DNA of 64,000 bases from Treponema sp. (GTDB lineage: Bacteria > Spirochaetota > Spirochaetia > Treponematales > Treponemataceae). Both the position numbers and the translations under genes were made by a program. The notes beneath the pieces are model-generated. The model was not told the DNA's origin, did not search any database, and was given only the letters and a program-made list of their open reading frames with translations. Shown here one piece after another: positions 44,064-53,219 of the stretch (positions within the stretch are counted from its first letter, which is position 1; every line of letters starts with the position of its first letter). The stretch is taken from NCBI GenBank assembly GCA_004554075.1, contig SFOB01000006.1, forward strand, positions 1 to 64,000. Direction: 5' to 3'.

Positions 44064-46138
44064 GCTACTTCAGTCTTAAACTGACCTACATCTGACCCCA
44101 GCTGATTTACATTCTGGTTCAGAGCTTCAACACAGTTGTCGAGCTGCTGTCCGTTAGAAACTACGTTGCGGACGTTAGCAGAAATTGACACAATACTGTC
44201 TCCTACTGCATCTACAGAACTGTGTAATGCATTCATTTCTTCAAGAACGTGAATACTACTGTCAGACATTTTCTGCGAAGCATTTTTAACTTCTTCAGTA
44301 TTCTTGTCCATATCAGAAAGCATTTCTATAACATTGCTTGATTCCTGGTTCTGTTTTTCAAGAGTATTACGGATAGAACGGACAATACCATCTGTAACAA
44401 GAATCTGTTCCGAAACATCATTAAAGGATTTACTTGATTCCTGCGAAGCATTTACAATCTCATCAACACTCTCTTTGATAGTCTTAAGCATTTCACCGAT
44501 AGTCTTTGACTGGCCGGAAGAAGTTTCAGAAAGCTTGCGGATTTCGTCTGCAACAACCGCAAAACCTTTACCTGCATCACCCGCATGAGCCGCCTCAATA
44601 GCAGCGTTCATGGCAAGAAGGTTTGTCTGGCTTGCAATATTTGCAATAGCCTGGTTGGCAGCCTGAAGCATCTTAGACTGGTCTTCAATCTGAGCAATTC
44701 GTTCGTTTACCTTCTTCTGCTTAGACATACCTTCCTTTGCCTGATTATCAAGCATGCTGAAAGAGGAAGCCATTTCTTCCATGGATTTACTAACTGCTTC
44801 AATACTTTCTACAAGCTGACCAATAGCCGCAGAAGATTTACTGATGCTTTCGGTATGGCTGTCGATCATATTCTTTACTCCGGAAATACTATCTACAACT
44901 TCCTGTACAACCAGGGCAGTTTCGTTATATCCAACAGACTGAGTAATAATCTGGTCCTTCAGGTTATCAAGATTCTCACGGATATTTGACATAGACTCCG
45001 AAACAGCGCCTACACTATCGCGCACATTGTCAGAAACAACATCGAGATTTGCACTTGAAGATTTGATATTGCCCATCATTGTCTGAAGTTTATTTGCAAA
45101 CTCATTAAAGCTGCCTACAACTGTTTTGATTTCGTTAGTAGAACTCTTGATGTTTACACGGCGGGTCAAATCTGCATCCCCTGCAGAAATCTCAGAAAGA
45201 GCCTTTGCCGTAGAACGGATAGGCCGAACAATTCCCCGAAGAATCAGAATAAGAACAACAAATATTACAGCAAACAAAACGAAGAAGGAAAATACAATAA
45301 TCTGAACTGATTTATTTACAAAAGAATCTACAGATGCTGTTGAACGACCGTAAATAAAATACCAGTGAGTTCCTTCAATTGGAGTTGATTTATAATAATA
45401 TGGAACACCATCTCTTAAAGTTCTGAAAATTTCATCACTGCCTGACAGGAATTTATCTGCAATATTTTTGTAAGCTCCATTTTCGATTGTTGCAATATTA
45501 TCATCTGCTGTATATTTTTCGTGAGTTGCAAAATTACCTTTCTCTGTAAGAATAAACATTGTTTCATCTTCATACTGACATTTTTCTTTAAGCGAGGCCT
45601 GGATTTTTGCAAGCGGGAAGTCAACCGAAACTACTCCAAGAGATTTTTTGTTTTCATCAAAAACCTTTTTTGAGATACTTACAACCGAAGCACCGGTCAT
45701 ATCGTCAACATAAACATCTGTAAAAACAAAGTTCTCAGGATCTTCAAGAGCACCAAGATACCATGGACGGGTATGTGGATCCCAACCTTCATCCGGCTCC
45801 CACAAAGTTCCGTCATAATAAACTTCATTGATTAAACCATAAAATCCAGTGGAATCAACATAAGACTTTGTAAAGTTTATAAAGATTCTGAGATTCTCTT
45901 CGTAGCTTTCTTTAGCGCCATCAGCAAACATATCTGTCAGGGCTTCAAGAAGGTTACGAGGCTTTTGCATGGCACCCATAACATATTCAGAAGCAGCATC
46001 ACTGGAAGAAATAAGTTCATGCTGGGTTTGTCTGGAAGCATAAAATTTCAGCCTGTTAGCTGAAATAAACATCATTAAAAGGAACAGTACTACAGTCGGT
46101 ACTGTAATAGTAAAAAGAGACCTTTTTAGCAGTGTCAT
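44048..46138 (-). CDS. Methyl-accepting chemotaxis protein
   Basis: A 696-residue chemoreceptor. N-terminal membrane helix, a periplasmic dCache-type ligand domain (about residues 30-290, with [18 protein letters not shown] and [23 protein letters not shown]), a second helix, a HAMP domain, and the cytoplasmic signalling tip [31 protein letters not shown]. dCache receptors often bind amino acids. It interrupts carA and carB on the opposite strand. Confidence 0.95.
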   Translation of the reverse strand: MTLLKRSLFTITVPTVVLFLLMMFISANRLKFYASRQTQHELISSSDAASEYVMGAMQKPRNLLEALTDMFADGAKESYEENLRIFINFTKSYVDSTGFYGLINEVYYDGTLWEPDEGWDPHTRPWYLGALEDPENFVFTDVYVDDMTGASVVSISKKVFDENKKSLGVVSVDFPLAKIQASLKEKCQYEDETMFILTEKGNFATHEKYTADDNIATIENGAYKNIADKFLSGSDEIFRTLRDGVPYYYKSTPIEGTHWYFIYGRSTASVDSFVNKSVQIIVFSFFVLFAVIFVVLILILRGIVRPIRSTAKALSEISAGDADLTRRVNIKSSTNEIKTVVGSFNEFANKLQTMMGNIKSSSANLDVVSDNVRDSVGAVSESMSNIRENLDNLKDQIITQSVGYNETALVVQEVVDSISGVKNMIDSHTESISKSSAAIGQLVESIEAVSKSMEEMASSFSMLDNQAKEGMSKQKKVNERIAQIEDQSKMLQAANQAIANIASQTNLLAMNAAIEAAHAGDAGKGFAVVADEIRKLSETSSGQSKTIGEMLKTIKESVDEIVNASQESSKSFNDVSEQILVTDGIVRSIRNTLEKQNQESSNVIEMLSDMDKNTEEVKNASQKMSDSSIHVLEEMNALHSSVDAVGDSIVSISANVRNVVSNGQQLDNCVEALNQNVNQLGSDVGQFKTEVAYEFE

Positions 46139-46258
46139 TTTTTTCTCTCTCCATCTTAAAACAACAACTTGTTTCTATATATAATAATTATATTCTTATA
46201 TATTAAATGTTTCAACTTCTAAATAAGCTTTCTACAGGCTCAAACACTGTGGGGCTAC

Positions 46259-46287
46259 TTCACATAAAGTTTCATTTGCGCTATATT
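46259..46287 (+). promoter_or_regulatory. carB promoter
   Basis: TTCACA (46259-46264) and TATATT (46282-46287), spacing 17. The predicted start is near 46294. Confidence 0.6.
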
Positions 46288-46294
46288 ATTTTTA

Positions 46295-46337
46295 GTCAAT
46301 GGCGACACTATCTTTAGGGATGGTGTCGCCTTTTTTT
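46295..46337 (+). promoter_or_regulatory. carB leader hexaloop-like hairpin and terminator
   Basis: GUC-AAUGGC-GAC (46295-46306) has three pairs and a six-base loop with A1 and G4, but the other loop bases differ from the AAAGAN set. It overlaps the terminator GGCGACAC/GUGUCGCC with seven T. It lies at the predicted 5' end, as in carA. Confidence 0.5.
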
Positions 46338-46357
46338 ATTTTAGGAGCAAAACTCTT

Positions 46358-49300
46358 ATGCCTTTGAATCCAAGTATCCACAAAGTAATGGTAATCGGCT
46401 CTGGCCCAATCATCATCGGACAGGCGGCAGAATTTGACTACGCTGGAAACCAGGCCTGTAAAGCACTTAAATCACTTGGTCTTGAGGTTTGCCTCGTAAA
46501 CTCAAACCCTGCAACGCTGATGACAGACCATTACATGGCAGACGAAATCTACCTTGAACCACTTACACTGAAAACCCTCGAACGAATAATAGAAAAAGAA
46601 AAACCAGACAGCCTGCTTTCAACCCTTGGTGGCCAGACAGGTCTTACCCTCAGTATGGAGCTGGCAAAATCAGGCTTCCTTGAGAGCCACGGAGTTCAGC
46701 TTTTGGGTGCCCGCCCTGCAACTATCGACAAAGCCGAAGACCGCCAGATGTTCAAGGATACAATGGAAGCAATCGGCGAGCCCTGCATTCCAAGCAAGGT
46801 AGTTACAACTTACGAGGATGCCGCAGACTTCGTTCATAACGTAATCGGCTTCCCTGCAATTATCCGCCCGGCCTTTACTCTTGGTGGAACCGGTGGCGGA
46901 ATCGTAAACAACGAACGCGAGCTGGACGAAATTGCCCACAACGGACTTCACCGCTCACCTATCCATCAGATTCTTGTAGAAAAATGTATTTCCGGCTGGA
47001 AGGAAGTTGAATTCGAAGTAATGCGCGACAGCACCGGAAACGTAATCACCGTATGTTCAATGGAAAACTTTGACCCGGTTGGAGTTCACACCGGAGACTC
47101 AATCGTAATTGCGCCAACCGTTACTCTTGCAGATAAAGAATATCAGATGCTGCGTTCTGCAGCCCTCAACATAATTTCAGCCCTCGAAATTGAAGGCGGC
47201 TGTAACTGTCAGTTCGCTTTGAATCCGGACAGCTTTGAATATGCGGTTATCGAAGTAAATCCTCGTGTATCACGTTCATCAGCTCTGGCTTCAAAAGCAA
47301 CAGGCTACCCTATCGCAAAGGTTGCAGCCCTTATCGCCGTTGGCTTTACTCTGGATGAAATTCCAAACTTCGTAACAAAGAAAACAAAGGCTTGCTTTGA
47401 GCCGGTTCTCGACTACGTAGTTGTAAAAATGCCGAAGTTTCCTTTCGACAAATTTGTATATGCAGCCCGCAAGCTTGGTACCCAGATGAAGGCAACCGGC
47501 GAAGTTATGGCTATCGGCCAGAACTTTGAAGAAGCAATTTTGAAGGCAGCCCGCGGAGCAGAAATCGGCGTAAAGGATTTGAATCTGCCGGCCTTCGAAA
47601 AAGAAAGCGATGCAAAAATCCGCGAACGGGTTGGCCAGTGCACAGACCAGAGAATCTTTGCAATCTACCAGGCACTTAAGCGCGGCCTTATGACTGTTGA
47701 AGAAATTCACAATATTACAAAGATTGATGAATGGTTCCTGGATAAACTTGTAAAAATTTGTGAACTCGAAAATGCCGGGGGCGTTGCGGGGGCATCCCCC
47801 GCTGGAAGGGGTAGCGAGCAACGCAGTGCGAGCGAGGGGGAGACTTCCCCCTCAAATGGCCTTTTATTCCCACCACGCTCCTTCAAAATGGTAGACACCT
47901 GTGCCGGCGAGTTCGACGCAGAAACTCCATACTTTTATTCGACCACCGGCGGCGACAACGAGGCCGAAGCCTTCCTCAAAGAACGCCACTCTTCAAGCAA
48001 AGGCACAATCGTGGTCCTCGGCTCAGGCCCAATCCGAATCGGTCAGGGAATCGAGTTCGACTACTCTTCGGTTCAGTGTATCCGCGCCCTTAAAAAGCTT
48101 GGCTACGAGGTTGCAATAATCAACAACAACCCGGAGACCGTCAGCACAGACTTTGACACCGCAGACCGCCTCTACTTTGAACCGCTCACTCCAGCAGACG
48201 TAATGAACGTACTGGCTGTAGAAAAACCGCTTGGCGTTGTAGTTGCCTTTGGCGGCGGTACAGCAATCAAGCTTGCAAAATTCCTGGACTCACAGGGAGT
48301 AAAGATTTTCGGAACATCAGCTGATGCCATTGACCTGGCCGAAGACCGCGAACGCTTCGAAGAACTTTGCGAAAATCTAAAAGTAAACCGCCCGCGTGGC
48401 CTCACAGTTTTCACTGAGGTTGAAGCTCTGGAATCTGCAGAGAAAATCGGATACCCGGTACTTATGCGCCCAAGCTACGTACTTGGCGGACAGAACATGA
48501 TCATTGCCCGCAACAGTGCAGACGTAAAAGAATATATGGCAATTATTCTGAGACAGGGAATTGAAAACCCGGTTCTCATCGACAAATACATGGAAGGAAC
48601 AGAGCTCGAGATTGACTGTATCTGTGACGGCGAAGATGTTCTTATTCCTGGAATCATGCAGCACATCGAACGAACCGGTATTCACTCCGGCGACTCAATT
48701 GCAGTTTACCCGGCCTGGAGCTTTACACCGGAAATGGAAAAAGAAGTTGTAGATAAATCTACCGCCATGGCTCTTGCCCTGGGTACAAAAGGAATCGTAA
48801 ATATTCAGTGGCTCTTCTATAATGGTCAGCTTAATATTATTGAAGCAAACCCACGTTCCAGCCGAACCGTTCCTTATTTGAGTAAGGTCAGCGGCGTTCC
48901 AATGGTCGAGCTCGCAACCCGCGCAATGCTTGGAGAAAAGGTTCGCGACCTTGGTTACGGAACAGGCCTCTACCGCAAGCCAGACTACTTTGCAGTAAAG
49001 GCTCCAGTCTTCAGCTTTGAAAAACTGATGGACGTAGATACCCACCTTGGACCAGAAATGAAATCAACCGGTGAAGTTCTTGGAATTGCAGCCAGTCTGG
49101 AAGAAGCTCTCTACAAGGGCATGGTTGCAGCCGGCTGGAAGATGCTGAAACAAGTTCAGCATGACGAGATCCCCGGTGTTTTATTCTCGGTTCGCAACAG
49201 CGATTTGCCAGAGCTTCCAGATTTGGCCCGTAAGTTTTATAACCTCGGCTTTAAACTTTATGCCACAAGCGGAAATGCCTCAACAATCGAACGCAGCGGC

Positions 49301-49573
49301 ATGGAAGTAACTCACGTCGCAAAGGTTCACGAAGATTACAACAACAACGTAATGACCCTGCTGGAAAGCGGCAAGGTTGTCTATGTAATTTCAACCTCTG
49401 CAAAGGGCCGCGACCCTGTAGCCGAAAGCGTAAAGCTCCGCCGCCTTGCCGTAGAACGCGACATAGACTGTCTTACTTCCATTGATACAGCAAACGCACT
49501 TGCAGACTGTCTTGCAAGCAGCCACACACTAGATAACACAAGCTTAGTTGATATTAATACTTTGAATATATAA
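46358..49573 (+). CDS. carB: Carbamoyl-phosphate synthase large subunit
   Basis: A 1071-residue synthetase joining bicarbonate, ATP and ammonia into carbamoyl phosphate for pyrimidines and arginine. Two ATP-grasp halves, each opening with a glycine-rich VxGSGPIxIGQ motif, and a C-terminal methylglyoxal-synthase-like regulatory domain. Two palindromic elements are read in frame: residues about 474-499, at the first-half boundary, and about 929-940 (MLKQVQHDE), just before the regulatory domain. AGGAG precedes the ATG. Confidence 0.96.
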   Translation: MPLNPSIHKVMVIGSGPIIIGQAAEFDYAGNQACKALKSLGLEVCLVNSNPATLMTDHYMADEIYLEPLTLKTLERIIEKEKPDSLLSTLGGQTGLTLSMELAKSGFLESHGVQLLGARPATIDKAEDRQMFKDTMEAIGEPCIPSKVVTTYEDAADFVHNVIGFPAIIRPAFTLGGTGGGIVNNERELDEIAHNGLHRSPIHQILVEKCISGWKEVEFEVMRDSTGNVITVCSMENFDPVGVHTGDSIVIAPTVTLADKEYQMLRSAALNIISALEIEGGCNCQFALNPDSFEYAVIEVNPRVSRSSALASKATGYPIAKVAALIAVGFTLDEIPNFVTKKTKACFEPVLDYVVVKMPKFPFDKFVYAARKLGTQMKATGEVMAIGQNFEEAILKAARGAEIGVKDLNLPAFEKESDAKIRERVGQCTDQRIFAIYQALKRGLMTVEEIHNITKIDEWFLDKLVKICELENAGGVAGASPAGRGSEQRSASEGETSPSNGLLFPPRSFKMVDTCAGEFDAETPYFYSTTGGDNEAEAFLKERHSSSKGTIVVLGSGPIRIGQGIEFDYSSVQCIRALKKLGYEVAIINNNPETVSTDFDTADRLYFEPLTPADVMNVLAVEKPLGVVVAFGGGTAIKLAKFLDSQGVKIFGTSADAIDLAEDRERFEELCENLKVNRPRGLTVFTEVEALESAEKIGYPVLMRPSYVLGGQNMIIARNSADVKEYMAIILRQGIENPVLIDKYMEGTELEIDCICDGEDVLIPGIMQHIERTGIHSGDSIAVYPAWSFTPEMEKEVVDKSTAMALALGTKGIVNIQWLFYNGQLNIIEANPRSSRTVPYLSKVSGVPMVELATRAMLGEKVRDLGYGTGLYRKPDYFAVKAPVFSFEKLMDVDTHLGPEMKSTGEVLGIAASLEEALYKGMVAAGWKMLKQVQHDEIPGVLFSVRNSDLPELPDLARKFYNLGFKLYATSGNASTIERSGMEVTHVAKVHEDYNNNVMTLLESGKVVYVISTSAKGRDPVAESVKLRRLAVERDIDCLTSIDTANALADCLASSHTLDNTSLVDINTLNI
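47776..47853. repeat. Palindromic element in frame in carB
   Basis: Inverted relative to the carA copy: GCGGGGG-CAT-CCCCCGC, GAAGGGGTAGCG, then GAGGGGG-AGACTT-CCCCCTC. It encodes a Gly/Ser/Ala-rich loop. Confidence 0.82.
49140..49170. repeat. Second palindromic insert in carB
   Basis: ATGCTGAAACAAGTTCAGCATGACGAGATC translates as MLKQVQHDEI. The DNA equals the dispersed palindrome at 41573 and, with changes, the one inside purF. Confidence 0.8.
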
Positions 49574-49622
49574 AAAGATTGCCGGGGCAAGCCCGGCAAT
49601 GACACTCGTTAAGGAGAATACT

Positions 49623-49727
49623 ATGAGTAAATTTATTTTTGTAACTGGAGGCGGTCGTTCGCTTCGCGAACTTAGCGAGTTTGCGCAAGCGCAAACTCGA
49701 ACACTTTCGGAGGTCTATAATGTCTAA
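49623..49727 (+). CDS. Leader ORF duplicating the pyrG N-terminus
   Basis: A 34-codon frame after AAGGAG. Its first ten residues, MSKFIFVTGG, equal the start of PyrG but with several synonymous codon changes. It then runs through a palindromic element (GTTCGC/GCGAAC, GAGTTTGCGC/GCGCAAACTC), and its stop codon overlaps the pyrG ATG by eight bases. It may be a relic of a displaced start or a translated leader coupled to pyrG. Confidence 0.6.
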   Translation: MSKFIFVTGGGRSLRELSEFAQAQTRTLSEVYNV

Positions 49728-51321
49728 ATTTATATTTGTTACCGGAGGCGTAGTCTCTGGGCTTGGAAAAGGAATTACCGCAGCCTCACTTGGACGTCTT
49801 TTAAAATGCCGCGGACTCAAGATTGCCAGCCAGAAGCTTGACCCATATATGAACGTAGACCCTGGAACAATGAGCCCTTTCCAGCACGGAGAAGTTTTTG
49901 TAACAGAAGATGGAGCTGAAACTGACCTGGACCTTGGTCACTACGAACGCTTTATCGATGAGAATCTTACAAAGTACTCTAATATGACCAGTGGCCGCGT
50001 TTACTGGAACGTTCTCAACAAGGAACGCCAGGGTGAATATCTTGGTCAGACTGTTCAGATTATTCCTCACGTAACAAACGAAATCAAAGACTTTATTTTA
50101 AAGAATGCAGAAGTAAGCGGTGCAGACGTTAGCATCGTTGAAGTTGGTGGTACAATCGGTGATATCGAAAGCCAGCCTTTCCTCGAAGCAATCCGTCAGC
50201 TTGCTATTGAAGTTGGCCGCCGCAACTGTCTTTTTATTCATGTTTGTCTGGTGCCTTACATCAGCGGTTCAGACGAGTTTAAGTCTAAGCCAACCCAGCA
50301 CTCTGTTAAGGAGCTCATGGCTGTTGGTATCCACCCGGATATTATCGTTGCCCGCTGCGACGAAGAAATCCCTGTAGATATCCGTAAAAAGATCAGCCTC
50401 TTCTGTAACGTAGGCGAAGACTGTGTAATCAACAATACAACCTGTAAGAGCCTTTATGAAGTACCTCTCATGCTCCACGCCCAGAATATGGATGACGTAG
50501 TTTGCCGCGACCTGGGCCTTGACTGCGCCGGCGGAAATCAGCACTACCCTGAGCTTGCTGCCTGGTCAAAAATGGTAGAAACGATCCATGCCCGCAAGGG
50601 TGAGATTCAGGTTGCCCTTGTTGGAAAATACGTAAAGCTCCACGACTCATATTTGAGTATCGTAGAATCTCTTAACCACGCAAGCTTTGTTGTTGGTAAA
50701 AACGTAAAAATCAAATGGGTAGATTCAGACAGCGTAACTGATGAAACAGCCCCAGAAGTATTTAAAGACTGTGCCGGAATCATTCTCCCGGGCGGATTCG
50801 GTCACCGTGGTGTAGAAGGAATGGTTTGCTCATGCCGCTATGCCCGCACCCACAAGCTGCCATACTTTGGAATCTGTCTTGGTATGCAGATTGCAGTAAT
50901 TGAGTTTGCCCGCAGTGTACTTGGTTATGCAGATGCAAACAGCCGCGAGTTCGACGAAATGTGCGAACACCCTGTAATCGACCTGATGAAAAATCAGGAA
51001 GGCGTAATTAAGGGTGGTACAATGCGTCTTGGAAGTTACCCATGTAAAGTAAAAGCTGGAACAATTCTTGAAAAGGCCTATGGCTCTTTGAACATCGCAG
51101 AACGTCACCGCCACCGCTACGAGTTCAACAACGACTTCCGCAAGCAGATGCAGGAAGCAGGTCTCGTAATCAGCGGAACCAGTCCTGACGACACCCTTGT
51201 AGAAGCCGTAGAAGTTGAAGGCCAGTTCCATGTAGGTGTTCAGTTCCATCCGGAATTCAAGAGCCGCCCTAACAATGCGGGCCCACTCTTTGTTGAGTTC
51301 TTGCGGGCATGCGACAGATAA
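49720..51321 (+). CDS. pyrG: CTP synthase
   Basis: A 533-residue enzyme making CTP from UTP, ATP and glutamine. Synthetase domain with FVTGGVVSGLGKGITAASLG, and a class I amidotransferase with FGICLGMQIAVIEFA and the QFHPEFKSRP His-Glu pair. The start at 49720 follows CGGAGG. It runs 27 bases before glnA, so pyrG, glnA and the ANTAR gene look like one operon. Confidence 0.96.
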   Translation: MSKFIFVTGGVVSGLGKGITAASLGRLLKCRGLKIASQKLDPYMNVDPGTMSPFQHGEVFVTEDGAETDLDLGHYERFIDENLTKYSNMTSGRVYWNVLNKERQGEYLGQTVQIIPHVTNEIKDFILKNAEVSGADVSIVEVGGTIGDIESQPFLEAIRQLAIEVGRRNCLFIHVCLVPYISGSDEFKSKPTQHSVKELMAVGIHPDIIVARCDEEIPVDIRKKISLFCNVGEDCVINNTTCKSLYEVPLMLHAQNMDDVVCRDLGLDCAGGNQHYPELAAWSKMVETIHARKGEIQVALVGKYVKLHDSYLSIVESLNHASFVVGKNVKIKWVDSDSVTDETAPEVFKDCAGIILPGGFGHRGVEGMVCSCRYARTHKLPYFGICLGMQIAVIEFARSVLGYADANSREFDEMCEHPVIDLMKNQEGVIKGGTMRLGSYPCKVKAGTILEKAYGSLNIAERHRHRYEFNNDFRKQMQEAGLVISGTSPDDTLVEAVEVEGQFHVGVQFHPEFKSRPNNAGPLFVEFLRACDR

Positions 51322-51348
51322 TTTATACTTATAATTAAAGAGGTAAAT

Positions 51349-52554
51349 ATGTATACACAAAGCGAAGTTTTAGAATTTATTGAAGAAGAGGATGTAAAGT
51401 TCATTCGCCTTGCTTTTTTTGATTTGAAAGGAAAACAGAAAAATATTTCCATCATGCCAGGAGAACTGGGACGTGCCTTTGAAGGTGGCATTCCTTTTGA
51501 TGCCTCTGCCGTAGAAGGCTTTGAAGGGCCGCAGAAATCTGAGCTCTATCTTAAGCCGGATCCTGCTACACTCGCAATTATTCCATGGCGTCCTGCAACA
51601 GGAAAGGTTGTCCGTATGTTCTGTAATATCCTCACACCAGATGGAAAGCCTTACCTCAAAGACAGCCGCACAATTCTGCAGAATGCCTGCCAGCATCTTA
51701 AAGATGAATGCGGCATAGAAATGATGGTTGGAACCGAAGTTGAGTTTTACCTCTTCAAGCTCGACGAAAAAGGTCAGCCAACTACAGAGACCTTCGACAA
51801 GGCCGGCTACATGGACATTGCTCCAGAAGATCACGGAGAAAATATCCGCCGCGAAATCTGCTTTACTCTTGAACAGATGGGAATGTCTCCAGAAGCAAGC
51901 CACCACGAGGAAGGTCCTGGTCAGAACGAAATTGATTTCCATTATTCAGATGCCCTTACTGCTGCAGATAATGTTGCAACCTTCAAATGGATTGTAAATA
52001 CTAAGGCAGCAGCTAATGGTCTTTACGCAGACTTCTCTCCAAAGCCGATTTCAAATCAGGCAGGTAACGGAATGCATATTAATATTTCATACCGTCCTCT
52101 TGCAGGAAATTCTGGAAAAGATACCGAAAATCTTCTTCCAAATATCCTCGGTGGAATCCTCAAGCACATTGAAGAAATCACTTACTTTTTGAATCCTGCA
52201 GACAATTCTTATAACCGTCTTGGTGCAAGCAAGGCTCCGGAATATATTTCCTGGGGTAAAGAAAACCGCTCTACCCTTATCCGCGTTCCTTCAAGTACAA
52301 ACACAAAGCGTCTTGAGCTTCGTTCTCCAGACCCTCTCTGCAATACATACCTTGTACTCACACTTCTTATTGAAGCTGCAATTGAAGGAATCAAAAACAA
52401 GATTGAACCTCCTGCAGAAACTGTAGAAAATCTTTTTGATGACCAGATTGCAAAGAAAGCTGCTCTTAAGGCTCTGCCAAAATCTCTTGGCGAAGCAAAA
52501 CGACTTGCAGAAAACAGCGAGTTTGTAAAAAAAGTTTTAGGAAATGTACTCTAA
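51349..52554 (+). CDS. glnA: Glutamine synthetase type I (short form)
   Basis: A 401-residue GSI-family enzyme. FDASAVEGFEGPQKSELYLKPD, VGTEVEFYLFKL, the metal-binding HHEEGPGQNEIDFHY, GNGMHINIS and RSTLIRVPSSTNTKRLELRSPDPLCNTY are present. It is shorter than usual (440-470) and lacks a clear Tyr adenylylation loop. With GlnN it gives the cell two synthetases. AGAGG precedes the ATG, and the ANTAR regulator gene follows by 15 bases. Confidence 0.92.
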   Translation: MYTQSEVLEFIEEEDVKFIRLAFFDLKGKQKNISIMPGELGRAFEGGIPFDASAVEGFEGPQKSELYLKPDPATLAIIPWRPATGKVVRMFCNILTPDGKPYLKDSRTILQNACQHLKDECGIEMMVGTEVEFYLFKLDEKGQPTTETFDKAGYMDIAPEDHGENIRREICFTLEQMGMSPEASHHEEGPGQNEIDFHYSDALTAADNVATFKWIVNTKAAANGLYADFSPKPISNQAGNGMHINISYRPLAGNSGKDTENLLPNILGGILKHIEEITYFLNPADNSYNRLGASKAPEYISWGKENRSTLIRVPSSTNTKRLELRSPDPLCNTYLVLTLLIEAAIEGIKNKIEPPAETVENLFDDQIAKKAALKALPKSLGEAKRLAENSEFVKKVLGNVL

Positions 52555-52569
52555 GGAAGCGGAACATAG

Positions 52570-53136
52570 ATGGAAGCAGAATCGCATAGCGTACTTTTAG
52601 TTTCGCGCGACAGTAAAATAGTTTCTCAAATCTCAGCCTTTCTTGTGCCGCCGCTCTTTGAACTCACTACAACCAGCGACTTTAACGAAGCCCGCCGCCT
52701 CGCAACAGAACGAACTTTCAATATAATTATTGCGGACTCCGGAGACGGCTACGATACAGACTTTGCCATCAACATTGCAGATTCTTATTCAACTATTTTG
52801 TTACTAGTGCCTAACGAGCATTTTGATGAAATCTCTTACCGGGTAGAAGGCTACGGAATCCTCACAATCACAAAGCCTTTTGAGCCATTCTATTTTTACA
52901 ACATGGTTAAGATTGCAATTGCCGTACAGTACAAGGTACAGGTACTTTCAAGCCAGACAACAAAGCTTAAAGTAAAGATGGAAGAAATCAAACTGGTAAA
53001 CCGTGCAAAAATGCTTTTAATGTCCAACATGAACATGAGCGAACAGGAAGCCCACCGCTACATAGAAAAAGAAGCCATGGACCGCGGCATGAAGCGCACC
53101 GCAATTTCCGAAGAAATCATAAAAACATACGGATAG
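52570..53136 (+). CDS. ANTAR-domain RNA-binding antiterminator
   Basis: A 188-residue regulator. Residues 1-120 form a receiver-like domain with Asp in IIADSGDG and a Lys-Pro pair (ITKPF), but the switch Thr/Ser position is not typical. A coiled linker (TTKLKVKMEEIKLVNRAKMLL) leads to the ANTAR three-helix domain, MSNMNMSEQEAHRYIEKEAMDR with the conserved Ala and basic residues. ANTAR proteins bind hexaloop hairpins and stop terminators forming. The hexaloop leaders of glnN, opp, dapF, carA and purF are candidate targets. Confidence 0.9.
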   Translation: MEAESHSVLLVSRDSKIVSQISAFLVPPLFELTTTSDFNEARRLATERTFNIIIADSGDGYDTDFAINIADSYSTILLLVPNEHFDEISYRVEGYGILTITKPFEPFYFYNMVKIAIAVQYKVQVLSSQTTKLKVKMEEIKLVNRAKMLLMSNMNMSEQEAHRYIEKEAMDRGMKRTAISEEIIKTYG

Positions 53137-53217
53137 GAGGGGAAGGCCTTCCCCTCGCTCCAGCCCGCTTCGCGGTCTTACGCTACCCCTTCTCCTAGGG
53201 GATACCCCTAAAACCCC
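53137..53217. repeat. Intergenic copy of the carA/carB palindromic element
   Basis: GAGGGGAAGG-CCTT-CCCCTCGCTCCAG, CGCTACCCCTTC, then AGGGGAT-ACCCCT. It shares block order with the carA copy. It lies between the convergent ANTAR and purF genes. Confidence 0.78.
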
Positions 53218-53219
53218 TT

